From positions 2,501 to 66,500 of the forward strand of contig CAMXCT020000276.1 in assembly GCA_947184155.2 (NCBI GenBank): a DNA stretch of 64,000 nt. Reading direction: 5' to 3'. Origin of the DNA: Cladocopium goreaui (taxonomy: Eukaryota > Sar > Dinophyceae > Suessiales > Symbiodiniaceae). The notes under the pieces were generated by a model. It worked only from the letters and a program-made list of their open reading frames with translations. It was not told the DNA's origin and ran no database searches. This document shows positions 34,797-47,331 of this stretch, one piece after another (the first letter of the stretch is position 1; each line of letters starts with the position of its first letter). The position numbers and the translations under genes were made by a program.

Positions 34797-34917
34797 GGGT
34801 TTCCTAAAATGAGGGTACCTCAAAATGGATGGTTTATACGGTTTATAATGGAAAATCCTATCAAAAATGGATGATTTAGGGGTACCCATGGGTACCCCCC
34901 ATTTTAGGAAACCTGTA
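34797..34917. mobile_element. Foldback/MITE-like element
   Basis: The inverted ends are about 24 bases: left GGTTTCCTAAAATGAGGGTA, right TACCCCCCATTTTAGGAAAC, with an inner palindrome GGTACCCATGGGTACC. ATATGG occurs on both sides and may be the target duplication. No coding capacity. The ends differ from those of the 18.5- and 29.8-kb elements, so this is a third family. Confidence 0.65.
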
Positions 34918-34949
34918 TATGGTGATAGAAAAACCATTTGCAGCCACCC

Positions 34950-36690
34950 CCTGCAAATGCTACTGGGTTTCTCCAGATTGGTTCCGTGGGTTCCACCCTA
35001 AAAATCACGGCAGAATGGGTTGAATTGCGGTCATGGACACCATTCAGAAATCCAAGACGGGGCAGGATGCACAGAATGTGTTTATATGATTTTATATGTG
35101 TTTATTGATTTGGAATTTGTTTGGGTTTTGTCTGTTTGGGCTATTAATAAAATTGGCCAAAGGGCCCACATGACGACCTATACAAAAGTGCCTAGAATAA
35201 GTGACTGAGGCAACTGCCACACTGCGCAAGGCCGTACTTGCAGCCACGCGGTTCCCCATGGACTGGCGAAGGTAACTTCAACATGCAACGACCAGTGACA
35301 CAGCTGGAAAATGCGGGAAAACCAGAAGACGATTTCAAATCATACCTAGACATACCTAGACTTTCTATGATTTTCGATGTTGCAGTTTGCTTAGAATGAA
35401 ATGTGCCACTGGTAAGGAATGATTTGGCCGCCCTCATACCTCGCATACCTGACCCCTCAGCCATCAGTGAACCTCACCAGAGAGTACCGACATCTTTTCG
35501 GGCCCTGGTAGTCCTAGCTGGGAATGCAGAACACCAGAGCTGGTCCAAAAATTGTATGGTGCAAACATATTATGGAAACATTTGCAACCCTGGTTGCAGA
35601 TCTCGCACTTCAAATCAGAAGCTCCTTGTGGTGTCCTTCCCCAGTTTCACATGTCGGCTTCAAGCGGCAGCAATTTTTAAAGGTGTCACAATCCTTGACC
35701 GATAAAGACACGACGGTCGAACTCCGTTCGTGGCTCTGTTGGATCCCACAATTGCGCTAGCAACTTCGATCAAGACTGTCTGCAAACAGCAATAGTCTTT
35801 CCATTGGACTCGACTGCTAGTTTTCTGTCTCTGGTCATGGGTAGTTTGAACCGCTGCAGGTCAAGTGATCCATGGTAAGATGGCAAATGGCGGATCACAC
35901 AATCACACTTGACAAAGTATCTCAGTCTGCCAAAAAAATGAACTGCTCATGTCGAAGCTGCCTTTTTGCAACTGCTGTGATAAGGAACTGCTGAGCTGCT
36001 GTCAATTGTCATCAGGGTTCACTATCGGCCAAATATGGCCTCTGGAACCTGTGGTTCTCACTGGGGAGCTCTGCAAATCGTCCTCTCTAACGTCAAAGGT
36101 GGCCTTTGGACCACACGTCGAAGAATTCTTGGCTCCATTGTGGGGCCGCGTCAATTTCATAGAATTGGGACGATTTCTCATCTGCTGAGTCCTTTTCCTG
36201 AATCTTTAACGCATACAGTACATTATACGTACGAGCGCAAGTCATTTTTTTGTAGGTTAGATAAGATCACACCAATTGCAGTCAATAGAAGAATTACACA
36301 GAATGCCACCCGGCAGGCCTCTGGATGTTCAAATCGCTCCCGTCCAGTTGCACATCATCCCGCACCTGTCAGCAGAGGCAACAAGAAACTTCCTATCCTC
36401 AGCCTCAGCTGTAGGAAGTTAGCAATTCTGAAGTGACTCATTGTCTAGATCTTCAAGGTTGGCAAGCTTCAGATCCTGGATATGCTAAGGTTTGGAAACT
36501 GACAGTGTCCGAGTTGCTGGAGAATGCTCAATCCGGAATCAATAGCGCCGCCTCCAAGGTCATCTGCTGCTTGCCCACGCTGTACAGGGTCTGGCAAAAA
36601 TGCTGTCAGCCATTCGGAGACCTGAGTCGTGCTAATGAAATCAGCGACTCGACTCGACTCGTCACTTGAACTCATGCGGTTCTTGCCCAA
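34950..36690. other. No confident gene; possible single exons
   Basis: A plus-strand segment at about 35,205-35,273 (ATATLRKAVLAATRFPMDWR) ends at AGGTAACT, a plausible donor. Plus-strand frames at 35,524-35,760 and 36,035-36,436 are open but unconvincing. Given the dynein exons just above 36,700 on the minus strand, further dynein exons were looked for here; none was recognised. Confidence 0.3.
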
Positions 36691-36699
36691 AAGTGCTGG

Positions 36700-38327
36700 G
36701 GCCCTCACGCGTTCTGAAAGCATCACCAACTGGGGAGAAAGCCAGAACCACGTACACATTTGCCTGCAAGCATATCTCCAGATGCGAACAGCTACAAAAT
36801 ATTGGAACAAATCAACGCACAAAACTGAGCAGGTTCAGAATTCTGCCGAGTTCTTCAAAACAAAGAAAGCATAAATTCCTAAGATCGAAGTCCAAGGAAA
36901 AATGCAGCTGTTACAAAACCTATTCAAAACCAAAACTCTCTAGTTTTATGATGTTTCATATTGTTTTATGATTTATGACCTGTAGCGCAAAATGAAAGTC
37001 ATCTCAGTATCCATTTTACAATCACTTGTGCACGGCTACCCTGACATGCCTGTTGACATGCAGCTCGGCAAGCTTGCACGATGGAGTCCATGTCCTCACA
37101 ACTCACTGAGGAAGCACCAGCAAATCATCTTGCAAGTTCAACCATTGAGTCCGCTACGATTCCAAGTGTGCTGTACTTAAGTTTGCCTCACATGCTTTGA
37201 CATTCAAGTAGAGGGAATGTTAATGTTTGTGTCCTCGTTCTTGTGTAGGTTGGGCACGTCGCCGGAATTCAGGACATTGTTGATGGCTTCAACCATTTGC
37301 TCGTTCACGATCCGGGTGTCTGTAAAGAGGAATGTCGTGACTTCTGCTCATTGGACATTTCATCAAGCAGGTCTTTAGGTCCTTTAGCCCATGATTTAAC
37401 TCTGTCATACAGTACCATAGCCCTTGACAACATCAATCTGGAAGATGTCATACTCGGACATGAAGCTGGCAAGACGAGAAAGAGACTGTCGACCTGATCC
37501 ACCAATTCCCAGCTAACAACGCATTGCCACTTGGTTGTCGAAGCACCCGGCACACACGCGCCACATGTTCACAGGCATCGGCGAACATGACCAAAGGCAT
37601 TGGGACACTGAACATGTTGTAGTCATCCAAGAAGCCTTCCATAATGGTCTTCATGGCACCCATACATACCCATACTGTCAACCTCCGGATAAAACGATCT
37701 CCAGAACTTTGTCGAAGATCTGCGAAGAGGCGCTCAGACTGTCGAAGACTGTAGGGTCGATCCCAGTCGCACTGAGCTGGCCACCCAACTTCCGCAGCCA
37801 CGCACGATCTTCGTCGGTGGTTAAACGGTCACCATAGACCCGCAATGACCCGCACATTTTCGTGACAGAAACACCGTGTCACAAGAGGATCTGAGACCTT
37901 CTTCGATTTCAAAGAGCAGATTCCCTGGGAGACTTTCCAGATGTCTCGCAAGTTGAAGGTGTCATGACTCTTGGAAGGAGTGGGCAACAAATCAGTTCCA
38001 GCTGCCTCAAAGGTGTCAATGGAGCAGTTTACAATGTTGTCCTGCCCAAGCACATTAGGAGAGGCTGGATTTTGATCTTTTCACAGTTGAAAGTCAGGGC
38101 TTTTGCACAAAATAATAGTTGCAGCGACACTTCAATTACAGCAAAAATGCTTGATTGTAGATTGGCATCAAGTGAAGCATGGATCAAACGCAACAGCCGG
38201 TCCTTCAAATCAATGATTGACTTTTTCGAAACCCTGCTGGAAGAAGTAGTCGAGAACGGTTGAGAAGATTCCGAAAATGGATTCCCGCGACATGTCTGAG
38301 GCCACCACTGCATTGTAGTGCCTGAGG
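36700..38327 (-). pseudogene. Dynein heavy chain fragment, AAA3 end to AAA4, with frame breaks
   Basis: Five minus-strand segments follow the order of a dynein motor. 38,221-38,327: LRHYNAVVASDMSRESIFGI, then FSTVLDYFFQQGFEK (AAA3, after the sensor region), with GT donor. 37,416-38,041: SIDTFEAAGTDLLPTPSKSH, TFNLRDIWKVSQGI, HENVRV, GDRLTTDEDRAWL, MKTIMEGFLDDYN, LVMFADACEHVARVCRVLRQ, then [20 protein letters not shown], the AAA4 P-loop. 37,225-37,340: TTFLFTDTRIVNEQMVEAIN, then NVLNSGDVPNL. 37,026-37,112: EDMDSIVQACRAACQQACQG. 36,700-36,765: ANVYVVLAFSPVGDAFRTR. These are hallmark axonemal dynein heavy chain words. The frame is broken several times (after HENVRV; near the P-loop; between GYG and DLKTCLMK), mostly by ~10-bp duplications, so this copy looks non-functional. 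The first 717 bases at high coordinate are also copy 1 of the tandem array. Confidence 0.8.
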
Positions 38328-38329
38328 CT

Positions 38330-39830
38330 GGTAACGGTAAATCCATGTACTTGTATCGGTGTCCAGCAAAGCTTCAGAAAGCAGACTTTGCGGGGTTTCA
38401 AAAAGATGGAATGTGTGTTTTAAGACAAACACAAAATAAATCATTTAGGATATTAGATCTCCTTTCTCCTTGTTGGTTTCAAAGTTTCCCAGCGATCTTT
38501 CAAGAAAATAGCGGCGGTCCACACCTCAAACTTGAAGCTCATCTCCCAGCAATGGATGACAACACCATAGAAAACTCTCCTGAAGGTCCTGCAGACCGCC
38601 CAATCCAAAATCCAAATCTCACAGACAAGAGAACACAGACCTCCCAGAATTGCCAGGCCCAAGCTCTTTGTTGCGCCGCCTGCGTCAGCTTCAACTCAAT
38701 AATTTGCAAAAAAACATCGACGATTCTTACGATGCATTCGACCCGATTCCTTCCGATTCCTTCATGTTCTTACGACTCGCTGCAATCCGATAATCCACCT
38801 TCCGGTGCACATTCTCAAACGTCTGGGGAACATCATGCTGCCAAAAGGCTCTTGCCTCAGCAAAAAATGAGACACGATGAGACACGTCCAAAACAGGCCG
38901 CAGCATCCAAACCCTGGAAACACTACCTGGAGATACATTATTAATACATTAAGTACATTGCATGCCCTGGTACAATCTTGCATCAAGTCAAATGATTCAA
39001 ATGATACTGTAAGTTCGCAGCTCTGTGCTCTTGCGGCACCCGATCACACACACGCTCCCCAACTAGGGGGAACAAGTCTTCAAGGACGAACCCTATGTAT
39101 TGCACCTCCGTCATTTTGCTGCCAGGGATTGCCAGGGCAACACACTTAGACACACTTGAGCCACGCTGACACAAACGGATAACAACCACGACTCTGCCCA
39201 GCTTGAAAATACTAGAAGAATCCCTGAAACTGTCAACCGTTTCCAAATCAATCAAGCGTGCCTGCGCATGCCAAAAAACCTTGCAGTTCATTGATCGCAA
39301 CACCCCGCTTCTTTTTCAAGCCACGGCGTTTGTTCGGAGATTGCAGACATGGCTGCGCTCCTTGAACATGGTTGCACCACGGTGTTTAGAGAAGCACCGC
39401 TGCTTCACCCAACTGACTCACTGGCGACGATATGGACATCAAAAAATCCTGGAAGGCGGTCAAAAGATCAAATTGACATAAATTGACTTTGCTGCATGCT
39501 TGATCATGTTGTATGCAACTGGTCTTGACTGTGTGATTATGTTTTTGGGTCTCTTGTCGGATTGGTTGATGGTTCTTGTGATTTCCCTCGCTGGTTGTTG
39601 TTGTCTCTTGCTGGTTCCTGTGTTCAATGTTGGCGGATACGTGTTGCATGTTGTTGAACAATGAAACCGATTCTGGGTTTGTCGTTCTTGTTGGCCAGCC
39701 TGCACCTATTCACTCTTAGTTTGATACTTTATACAGTACAGTATGTATTGTTGCAGGAAAACCCCGTCACAACCATGAAGAGCCCCATTTGTCTGGCCTC
39801 AGTCGCGGCCTCACACTCCGCAGCATCCGT
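38330..39830. other. Upper part of unit 1, probable introns
   Basis: Above the LRHYN exon no dynein words (for example the AAA3 Walker A or B regions) were found in any frame. Open frames such as 39,386-39,661 and 38,983-39,303 (minus) recur in each unit. The equivalent stretches of units 2-6 are the same. Period-10 duplications are frequent here: TCAAATGAT, TGCCAGGG, ACACACTT and AAATTGAC are each doubled. Confidence 0.4.
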
Positions 39831-39831
39831 T

Positions 39832-40191
39832 TCAGCCTGACACAGCTTTTGGACGCCCCAAGATTGCGTGGCTCGTTGCTTCAAGGAAAAAAAGCAATCC
39901 ACCAACCCAAGCCTCCTTGGGGTCAACTCTGCACCGAATCGTTTCAAACATCCAGGCGATGAACGCATAAATTGCCGCATAAAGATCTGCAAATACCTGC
40001 GCAAAAGGCATCCCAATTATGTATTGCACAGGTATTGCCTGCTCAGACCATCTGGCCAGCGGAAAGATCAGGCCTGGCAAAAGCGAGCCATAACCTGTGG
40101 TAGGCGAGCAGGACACGCACAAAGTCAACTTGCCCGCAGATTTTTTGGAAAATAAAATGATTCTGGTGGATTTGTCGCCTTTGCTCAACAC
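39832..40191 (-). other. Unassigned open frame conserved in all six units
   Basis: A 119-codon minus-strand frame includes a hydrophobic stretch (YGSLLPGLIFPLARWSEQAI, then PVQYIIGMPFAQVF). It is kept open in every unit (also at 42,818, 45,824, 48,833, 51,798 and 54,789). The plus strand is open over the same bases for 95 codons. With copies over 98% identical, openness is not evidence of selection. It may be an exon unrelated to dynein, or intron. I cannot assign it. Confidence 0.3.
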
Positions 40192-40620
40192 CGGCCTTCA
40201 AAGGTAAACAGGAGCACTTTCACCCGGGTTTTGAGCCAAACACTACTTTTCATAGTGGACAAGGGTGGCTTTGGTGGATTCACAACACATGATAGCAGAA
40301 TTGTGCACTTCCTGCCCTTGAGCAGCTTGGTACTAAGAATTCCGAAACACTCATACTGCTGATCTGGACAAAAACTTTCTTGGCCACTCTCTTTCTCTCT
40401 CTTTTTGTCTGCAAGACGTTTTCAGGAGCGCATACAGAAGAAATCAAATAGACTTTGAAATGCGTCTGAACCATTTTTGGTCTCAAAGGCCTTTGAGAGA
40501 GGCAAAGGAGTCTCCCTGTATCAAAGCACCGCACACGTTCTTGGAATCCGCTCAATTGGTGAACCTGCAATGGTGAGATCTTTGCATTTAGCACCCTCTG
40601 CCTGTGATACAGCAGGTCGG

Positions 40621-41327
40621 ACATGTTGTAGTCATCCAAGAAGCCTTCCATAATGGTCTTCATGGCACCCATACTGTCAACATCTGTCAACCTCCGGATA
40701 AAACGATCTCCAGAGGAACTTTGTCGAAGATCTGCGAAGAGGCGCTCAGACTGTAGGGTCGATCCCAGTCGCACTGAGCTGGCCACCCAACTTCCCACGC
40801 ACGCACGATCTTCGTCGGTGGTTAAACGGTCACCATAGACTGCCATAGACCCGCACATTTTCGTGACAGAAACACCGTGTCACAAGAGGATCTGAGACCT
40901 TCTTCGATTTCAAAGAGCAGATTCCCTGGGAGACTTTCCAGATGTCTCGCAAGTTGAAGGTGTCATGACTCTTGGAAGGAGTGGGCAACAAATCAGTTCC
41001 AGCTGCCTCAAAGGTGTCAATGGAGCAGTTTACAATGTTGTCCTGCCCAAGCACATTAGGAGAGGCTGGATTTTGATCTTTTCACAGTTGAAAGTCAGGG
41101 CTTTGCACAAAATAATAGTTGCAGCGACACTTCAATTACAGTAAAAATGCTTGATTGTAGATTGGCATCAAGTGAAGCATGGATCAAACGCAACAGCCGG
41201 TCCTTCAAATCAATGATTGACTTTTTCGAAACCCTGCTGGAAGAAGTAGTCGAGAATGGTTGAGAAGATTCCGAAAATGGATTCCCGCGACATGTCTGAG
41301 GCCACCACTGCATTGTAGTGCCTGAGG
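40621..41327 (-). pseudogene. Dynein AAA3-preAAA4 exons, unit 2
   Basis: Contains the LRHYNAVV exon and the LLPTPSKSHDTFNLRDIW exon as in unit 1. Type B: after HENVRVYG the frame breaks because GTCTATGG is duplicated with a CA spacer. From that point a second frame stays open down to 40,280 (192 codons). Ends at the DDYNM codon where unit 1 would continue into AAA4. Confidence 0.75.
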
Positions 41328-43606
41328 CTGGTAACGGTAAATCCATGTACTTGTATCGGTGTCCAGCAAAGCTTCAGAAAGCAGACTTTGCGGGGTTTCA
41401 AAAAGATGGAATGTGTGTTTTAAGACAAACACAAAATAAATCATTTAGGATATTAGATCTCCTTTCTCCTTGTTGGTTTCAAAGTTTCCCAGCGATCTTT
41501 CAAGAAAATAGCGGCGGTCCACACCTCAAACTTGAAGCTCATCTCCCAGCAATGGATGACAACACCATAGAAAACTCTCCTGAAGGTCCTGCAGACCGCC
41601 CAATCCAAAATCCAAATCTCACAGACAAGAGAACACAGACCTCCCAGAATTGCCAGGCCCAAGCTCTTTGTTGCGCCGCCTGCGTCAGCTTCAACAGCTT
41701 CAACTCACTAATTTGCAAAAAAACATCAACGATTCTTACGATGCATTCGACCCGATTCCTTCATGTTCTTACAACTCGCTGCAATCCGATAATCCACCTT
41801 CCGGTGCACATTCTCAAACGTCTGGGGAACATCATGCTGCCAAAAGGCTCTTGCCTCAGCAAAAAATGAGACACATCCAAAACAGGCCGCATCCAAACCC
41901 TGGAAACACTACCTGGAGATACATTATTAATACATTAAGTACATTGCATGCCCTGGTACAATCTTGCATCAAGTTGTCAAATGATTCAAATGATACTGTA
42001 AGTTCGCAGCTCTGTGCTCTTGCGGCACCCGATCACACACACGCTCCCCAACTAGGGGGAACACTTCGAAGAACCACCCTACGTATTGCACCTCCGTCAT
42101 TTTGCTGCCAGGGATTGCCAGGGCAACACACTTAGACACACTTGAGCCACGCTGACACAAACGGATAACAACCACGACTCTGCCCGGCTTGAAAATACTA
42201 GAAGAATCCCTGAAACTGTCAACCGTTTCCAAATCAATCAAGCGTGCCTGCGCATGCCAAAAAACCTTGCAGTTCATTGATCGCAACACCCCGCTTCTTT
42301 TTCAAGCCACGGCGTTTGTTCGGAGATTGCAGACATGGCTGCGCTCCTTGAACATGGTTGCACCACGGTGTTTAGAGAAGCACCGCTGCTTCACCCAACT
42401 GACTCACTGGCGACGATATGGACATCAAAAAATCCTGGAAGGCGGTCAAAAGATCAAATTGACATAAATTGACTTTGCTGCATGCTTGATCATGTTGTAT
42501 GCAACTGGTCTTGACTGTGTGATTATGTTTTTGGGTCTCTTGTCGGATTGGTTGATGGTTCTTGTGATTTCCCTCGCTGGTTGTTGTTGTCTCTTGCTGG
42601 TTCCTGTGTTCAATGTTGGCGGATACGTGTTGCATGTTGTTGAACAATGAAACCGATTCTGGGTTTGTCGTTCTTGTTGGCCAGCCTGCACCTATTCACT
42701 CTTAGTTTGATACTTTATACAGTACAGTATGTATTGTTGCAGGAAAACCCCGTCACAACCATGAAGAGCCCCATTTGTCTGGCCTCAGTCGCGGCCTCAC
42801 ACTCCGCAGCATCCGTTTCAGCCTGACACAGCTTTTGGACGCCCCAAGATTGCGTGGCTCGTTGCTTCAAGGAAAAAAAGCAATCCACCAACCCAAGCCT
42901 CCTTGGGGTCAACTCTGCACCGAATCGTTTCAAACATCCAGGCGATGAACGCATAAATTGCCGCATAAAGATGTGCAAATACCTGCGCAAAAGGCATCCC
43001 AATTATGTATTGCACAGGTATTGCCTGCTCAGACCATTTGGCCAGCGGAAAGATCAGGCCTGGCAAAAGCGAGCCATAACCTGTGGTAGGCGAGCAGGAC
43101 ACGCACAAAGTCAACTTGCCCGCAGATTTTTTGGAAAATAAAATGATTCTGGTGGATTTGTCGCCTTTGCTCAACACCGGCCTTCAAAGGTAAACAGGAG
43201 CACTTTCACCCGGGTTTTGAGCCAAACACTACTTTTCATAGTGGACAAGGGTGGCTTTGGTGGATTCACAACACATGATAGCAGAATTGTGCACTTCCTG
43301 CCCTTGAGCAACTTGGTACTAAGAATTCCGAAACACTCATACTGCTGATCTGGACAAAAACTTTCTTGGCCACTCTCTTTCTCTCTCTTTTTGTCTGCAA
43401 GACGTTTTCAGGAGCGCATACAGAAGAAATCAAATAGACTTTGAAATGCGTCTGAACCATTTCTGGTCTCAAAGGCCTTTGAGAGAGGCAAAGGAGTCTC
43501 CCTGTATCAAAGCACCGCACACGTTCTTGGAATCCGCTCAATTGGTGAACCTGCAGTGGTGAGATCTTTGCATTTAGCACCCTCTGCCTGTGATACAGCA
43601 GGTCAG
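40621..43606 (-). repeat. Array unit 2
   Basis: Type-B dynein part. Private features: CAGCTTCAA duplicated near 41,690, and the GAGACACG duplication present in other units is absent near 41,870. It has ATCCAAA duplicated near 41,605, like unit 1. Confidence 0.95.
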
Positions 43607-44313
43607 ACATGTTGTAGTCATCCAAGAAGCCTTCCATAATGGTCTTCATGGCACCCATACTGTCAACATCTGTCAACCTCCGGATAAAACGATCTCCAGA
43701 GGAACTTTGTCGAAGATCTGCGAAGAGGCGCTCAGACTGTAGGGTCGATCCCAGTCGCACTGAGCTGGCCACCCAACTTCCCACGCACGCACGATCTTCG
43801 TCGGTGGTTAAACGGTCACCATAGACTGCCATAGACCCGCACATTTTCGTGACAGAAACACCGTGTCACAAGAGGATCTGAGACCTTCTTCGATTTCAAA
43901 GAGCAGATTCCCTGGGAGACTTTCCAGATGTCTCGCAAGTTGAAGGTGTCATGACTCTTGGAAGGAGTGGGCAACAAATCAGTTCCAGCTGCCTCAAAGG
44001 TGTCAATGGAGCAGTTTACAATGTTGTCCTGCCCAAGCACATTAGGAGAGGCTGGATTTTGATCTTTTCACAGTTGAAAGTCAGGGCTTTGCACAAAATA
44101 ATAGTTGCAGCGACACTTCAATTACAGTAAAAATGCTTGATTGTAGATTGGCATCAAGTGAAGCATGGATCAAACGCAACAGCCGGTCCTTCAAATCAAT
44201 GATTGACTTTTTCGAAACCCTGCTGGAAGAAGTAGTCGAGAATGGTTGAGAAGATTCCGAAAATGGATTCCCGCGACATGTCTGAGGCCACCACTGCATT
44301 GTAGTGCCTGAGG
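43607..44313 (-). pseudogene. Dynein AAA3-preAAA4 exons, unit 3
   Basis: Same exons as unit 2 and the same type-B frame break at the HENVRVYG site. The downstream frame is open to 43,266 (192 codons). Confidence 0.75.
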
Positions 44314-46612
44314 CTGGTAACGGTAAATCCATGTACTTGTATCGGTGTCCAGCAAAGCTTCAGAAAGCAGACTTTGCGGGGTTTCAAAAAGATGGAAAGT
44401 GTGTTTTAAGACAAACACAAAATAAATCATTTAGGATATTAGATCTCCTTTCTCCTTGTTGGTTTCAAAGTTTCCCAGCGATCTTTCAAGAAAATAGCAC
44501 CAGGCGGTCCACACCTCAAACTTGAAGCTCATCTCCCAGCAATGGATGACAACACCATAGAAAACTCTCCTGAAGGTCCTGCAGACCGCCCAATCCAAAT
44601 CTCACAGATTCTCACAGACCGCAAGAGAACACAGACCTCCCAGAATTGCCAGGCCCAAGCTCTTTGTTGCGCCGCCTGCGTCAGCTTCAACTCAATAATT
44701 TGCAAAAAAACATCGACGATTCTTACGATGCATTCGACCCGATTCCTTCCGATTCCTTCATGTTCTTACGACTCGCTGCAATCCGATAATCCACCTTCCG
44801 GTGCACATTCTCAAACGTCTGGGGAACATCATGCTGCCAAAAGGCTCTTGCCTCAGCAAAAAATGAGACACGATGAGACACGTCCAAAACAGGCCGCATC
44901 CAAACCCTGGAAACACTACCTGGAGATACATTATTAATACATTAAGTACATTGCATGCCCTGGTACAATCTTGCATCAAGTTGTCAAATGATTCAAATGA
45001 TACTGTAAGTTCGCAGCTCTGTGCTCTTGCGGCACCCGATCACACACACGCTCCCCAACTAGGGGGAACACTTCGAAGAACCACCCTACGTATTGCACCT
45101 CCGTCATTTTGCTGCCAGGGATTGCCAGGGCAACACACTTAGACACGCTTGAGCCACGCTGACACAAACGGATAACAACCACGACTCTGCCCGGCTTGAA
45201 AATACTAGAAGAATCCCTGAAACTGTCAACCGTTTCCAAATCAATCAAGCGTGCCTGCGCATGCCAAAAAACCTTGCAGTTCATTGATCGCAACACCCCG
45301 CTTCTTTTTCAAGCCACGGCGTTTGTTCGGAGATTGCAGACATGGCTGCGCTCCTTGAACATGGTTGCACCACGGTGTTTAGAGAAGCACCGCTGCTTCA
45401 CCCAACTGACTCACTGGCGACGATATGGACATCAAAAAATCCTGGAAGGCGGTCAAAAGATCAAATTGACATAAATTGACTTTGCTGCATGCTTGATCAT
45501 GTTGTATGCAACTGGTCTTGACTGTGTGATTATGTTTTTGGGTCTCTTGTCGGATTGGTTGATGGTTCTTGTGATTTCCCTCGCTGGTTGTTGTTGTCTC
45601 TTGCTGGTTCCTGTGTTCAATGTTGGCGGATACGTGTTGCATGTTGTTGAACAATGAAACCGATTCTGGGTTTGTCGTTCTTGTTGCCAGCCTGCACCTA
45701 TTCACTCTTAGTTTGATACTTTATACAGTACAGTATGTATTGTTGCAGGAAAACCCCGTCACAACCATGAAGAGCCCCATTTGTCTGGCCTCAGTCGCGG
45801 CCTCACACTCCGCAGCATCCGTTTCAGCCTGACACAGCTTTTGGACGCCCCAAGATTGCGTGGCTCGTTGCTTCAACGAAAAAAAACAATCCACCAACCC
45901 AAGCCTCCTTGGGGTCAACTCTGCACCGAATCGTTTCAAACATCCAGGCGATGAACGCATAAATTGCCGCATAAAGATCTGCAAATACCTGCGCAAAAGG
46001 CATCCCAATTATGTATTGCACAGGTATTGCCTGCTCAGACCATCTGGCCAGCGGAAAGATCAGGCCTGGCAAAAGCGAGCCATAACCTGTGGTAGGCGAG
46101 CAGGACACGCACAAAGTCAACTTGCCCGCAGATTTTTTGGAAAATAAAATGATTCTGGTGGATTTGTCGCCTTTGCTCAACACCGGCCTTCAAAGGTAAA
46201 CAGGAGCACTTTCACCCGGGTTTTGAGCCAAACACTACTTTTCATAGTGGACAAGGGTGGCTTTGGTGGATTCACAACACATGATAGCAGAATTGTGCAC
46301 TTCCTGCCCTTGAGCAACTTGGTACTAAGAATTCCGAAACACTCATACTGCTGATCTGGACAAAAACTTTCTTGGCCACTCTCTTTCTCTCTCTTTTTGT
46401 CTGCAAGACGTTTTCAGGAGCGCATACAGAAGAAATCAAATAGACTTTGAAATGCGTCTGAACCATTTCTGGTCTCAAAGGCCTTTGAGAGAGGCAAAGG
46501 AGTCTCCCTGTATCAAAGCACCGCACACGTTCTTGGAATCCGCTCAATTGGTGAACCTGCAGTGGTGAGATCTTTGCATTTAGCACCCTCTGCCTGTGAT
46601 ACAGCAGGTCGG
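43607..46612 (-). repeat. Array unit 3
   Basis: Type-B dynein part. CGATTCCTTC is duplicated (shared with unit 1) and TCTCACAGA is duplicated (shared with units 4-6). It is thus a mosaic of the unit types. Confidence 0.95.
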
Positions 46613-47331
46613 ACATGTTGTAGTCATCCAAGAAGCCTTCCATAATGGTCTTCATGGCACCCATACTGTCAACATCTGTCAACCTCCGGATAAAACGATC
46701 TCCAGAGGAACTTTGTCGAAGATCTGCGAAGAGGCGCTCAGACTGTCGAAGACTGTAGGGTCGATCCCAGTCGCACTGAGCTGGCCACCCAACTTCCGCA
46801 GCCACGCACGATCTTCGTCGGTGGTTAAACGGTCACCATAGACCCGCAATGACCCGCACATTTTCGTGACAGAAACACCGTGTCACAAGAGGATCTGAGA
46901 CCTTCTTCGATTTCAAAGAGCAGATTCCCTGGGAGACTTTCCAGATGTCTCGCAAGTTGAAGGTGTCATGACTCTTGGAAGGAGTGGGCAACAAATCAGT
47001 TCCAGCTGCCTCAAAGGTGTCAATGGAGCAGTTTACAATGTTGTCCTGCCCAAGCACATTAGGAGAGGCTGGATTTTGATCTTTTCACAGTTGAAAGTCA
47101 GGGCTTTTGCACAAAATAATAGTTGCAGCGACACTTCAATTACAGCAAAAATGCTTGATTGTAGATTGGCATCAAGTGAAGCATGGATCAAACGCAACAG
47201 CCGGTCCTTCAAATCAATGATTGACTTTTTCGAAACCCTGCTGGAAGAAGTAGTCGAGAACGGTTGAGAAGATTCCGAAAATGGATTCCCGCGACATGTC
47301 TGAGGCCACCACTGCATTGTAGTGCCTGAGG
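46613..47331 (-). pseudogene. Dynein AAA3-preAAA4 exons, unit 4
   Basis: Type A, like unit 1: HENVRV is followed by a GCGGGT-CATT-GCGGGT duplication, giving a stop. After it, GDRLTTDEDRAWLRKLGG reads correctly in another frame. The ~10-bp AGACTGT duplication gives a second shift. Confidence 0.75.

Larger units (their letters stand above)
37611..40620 (-). repeat. Array unit 1 (joined to dynein AAA4)
   Basis: This is the only unit whose dynein exon runs on into AAA4 (LVMFADACEHV) below 37,611. It carries type-A marks: GCGGGT-CATT-GCGGGT duplication, AGACTGT duplicated, and CGAGAACGG. It also has a private duplication (CCCATACATA twice) near 37,660-37,680 where the other units have CTGTCAACAT duplicated, and CGATTCCTTC duplicated at about 38,744. 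Confidence 0.95.

Noticed and set aside
39868..40155. 95-codon plus-strand frame repeated in every array unit as a multicopy gene
   Set aside because: Copies are nearly identical, so openness carries no evolutionary information; the composition is not convincing and no promoter or family was found.
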